Source: Belliella alkalica
GTDB lineage: Bacteria > Bacteroidota > Bacteroidia > Cytophagales > Cyclobacteriaceae
Assembly (NCBI RefSeq): GCF_022549785.1
Contig: NZ_JAKZGO010000009.1
Coordinates: forward strand, 1 to 64,000
Direction of reading: 5' to 3'
DNA length: 64,000 nt
In this document: positions 63,718-64,000 of the stretch, in pieces
Layout of the letters: each line of letters starts with the position of its first letter
How positions within the stretch are numbered: position 1 is the first letter of the stretch
The notes under the pieces: model-generated
The model's database searches: none
What the model was told of the DNA's origin: nothing
The model's input: only the letters and a program-made list of their open reading frames with translations
Translations under genes and position numbers: made by a program

Positions 63718-64000
63718 TTATTTCTTTATAAGTATAGTTTCAAGCTCTTCTAAGGATTTGTTTTTTGTTTCTGGGACAACAAACCAAACAAACACAACCC
63801 CAATAGCAGCAAATACACCATAAATCAAAAAAGTCGTACTACTTCCCATTGTATCCAATTGCCAAGGGAAAAATTGCTGTACTAGGTAACTAATAAGTGA
63901 ATTGATAAATCCTACAAAAGATATTGCAACTCCTTTGATATGAATAGGGAACAATTCTGAAAATAATACCCACATAACTGGCCCAATGGATATCGCAAAG
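63718..64000 (-). CDS. Sugar porter family MFS transporter, C-terminal part (cut by the window edge)
   Basis: Only the last 94 codons or so are visible; the frame stays open to the right edge. The visible part starts ISIGPVMWVLFSELFP, a hallmark of sugar porters just after helix 10, continues with two membrane segments and ends with the family motif VPETKNKSLEELE. Glucose/H+ symporters and similar hexose or oligosaccharide porters belong here. It precedes the GH16 gene on the same strand by 108 bp, so it likely imports glucose or short beta-glucans. Confidence 0.9.
   Translation of the reverse strand, partial: FAISIGPVMWVLFSELFPIHIKGVAISFVGFINSLISYLVQQFFPWQLDTMGSSTTFLIYGVFAAIGVVFVWFVVPETKNKSLEELETILIKK

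Overview
The window reads as a chromosome segment of a Bacteroidota bacterium, most likely order Cytophagales (Cyclobacteriaceae-like, e.g. Algoriphagus or Belliella relatives; the genus is inference). Support comes from low GC, repeated TAnnTTTG (-7 type) promoter boxes with few Shine-Dalgarno sequences, type III glutamine synthetase, a TamL lipoprotein/TamB pair, the 'putative porin' family, the block miaB - sigma-54 activator - lptE - TPR gene - secG - groES - groEL, and a menaquinone gene cluster.

Layout. 1-2853: an IS66-family element (tnpA, tnpB, tnpC, 25-bp terminal inverted repeats) has cut a TPR-protein gene. 2854-4164: AT-rich gap with a dispersed repeat. 4165-11560: small conserved proteins, the SRP RNA gene, a NYN/OST-HTH putative RNase, YbjQ, a DUF819 membrane protein, a lipoprotein-Nudix pair and AceK. 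11557-18883: tamB-tamL, 7.3 kb for outer-membrane assembly. 19207-26797: miaB, sigma-54 activator, lptE, a TPR protein, secG, an unknown gene on the other strand, then groES-groEL. 26990-32573: response regulator-corA, proB-proA, then DUF1275, lipocalin-like and DUF983 genes. 33180-37228: two convergent L,D-transpeptidases of different families, then a small secreted protein and a beta-barrel protein. 37543-39790: convergent ROK and LacI regulators, each with clear operator-like palindromes upstream. 40337-50688: glnN, mtaB, a two-NBD ABC ATPase with one degenerate site, a MacB-type permease, miaE, porin and lpxK. 50734-57145: Nif3 family, CdsZ-type zinc ribbon protein, a phosphatase, and menI-menF-menD. 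57159-57425: two 107-bp direct repeats. 57481-64000: a beta-1,3-glucan locus with a sugar porter, a GH16 laminarinase-like lipoprotein, a 1148-aa putative glucan phosphorylase (GH149/GH94-like) and an MFS transporter.

How genes work together. TamB/TamL, LptE, LpxK and the porin serve the outer membrane. MiaB and MiaE act in sequence on A37 of tRNA, with MtaB a paralogue for a different A37 modification. MenF and MenD give the first two steps of menaquinone synthesis and MenI a later thioesterase step. GH16 plus a phosphorylase suggests extracellular laminarin cutting followed by energy-saving cytoplasmic phosphorolysis.

Most notable unexplained structure: a family of six short intergenic repeats (consensus near ATGANTATCCGCTTTCTTAC plus GTAGCCAAA), at least one with MITE-like inverted ends; a 15-bp inverted operator pair spaced 51 bp upstream of the ROK gene; triple TTTAGCTAAA palindromes at the lacI-family promoter; and a tamB reading frame whose natural basic N-terminus lies upstream of any ATG, GTG or TTG.
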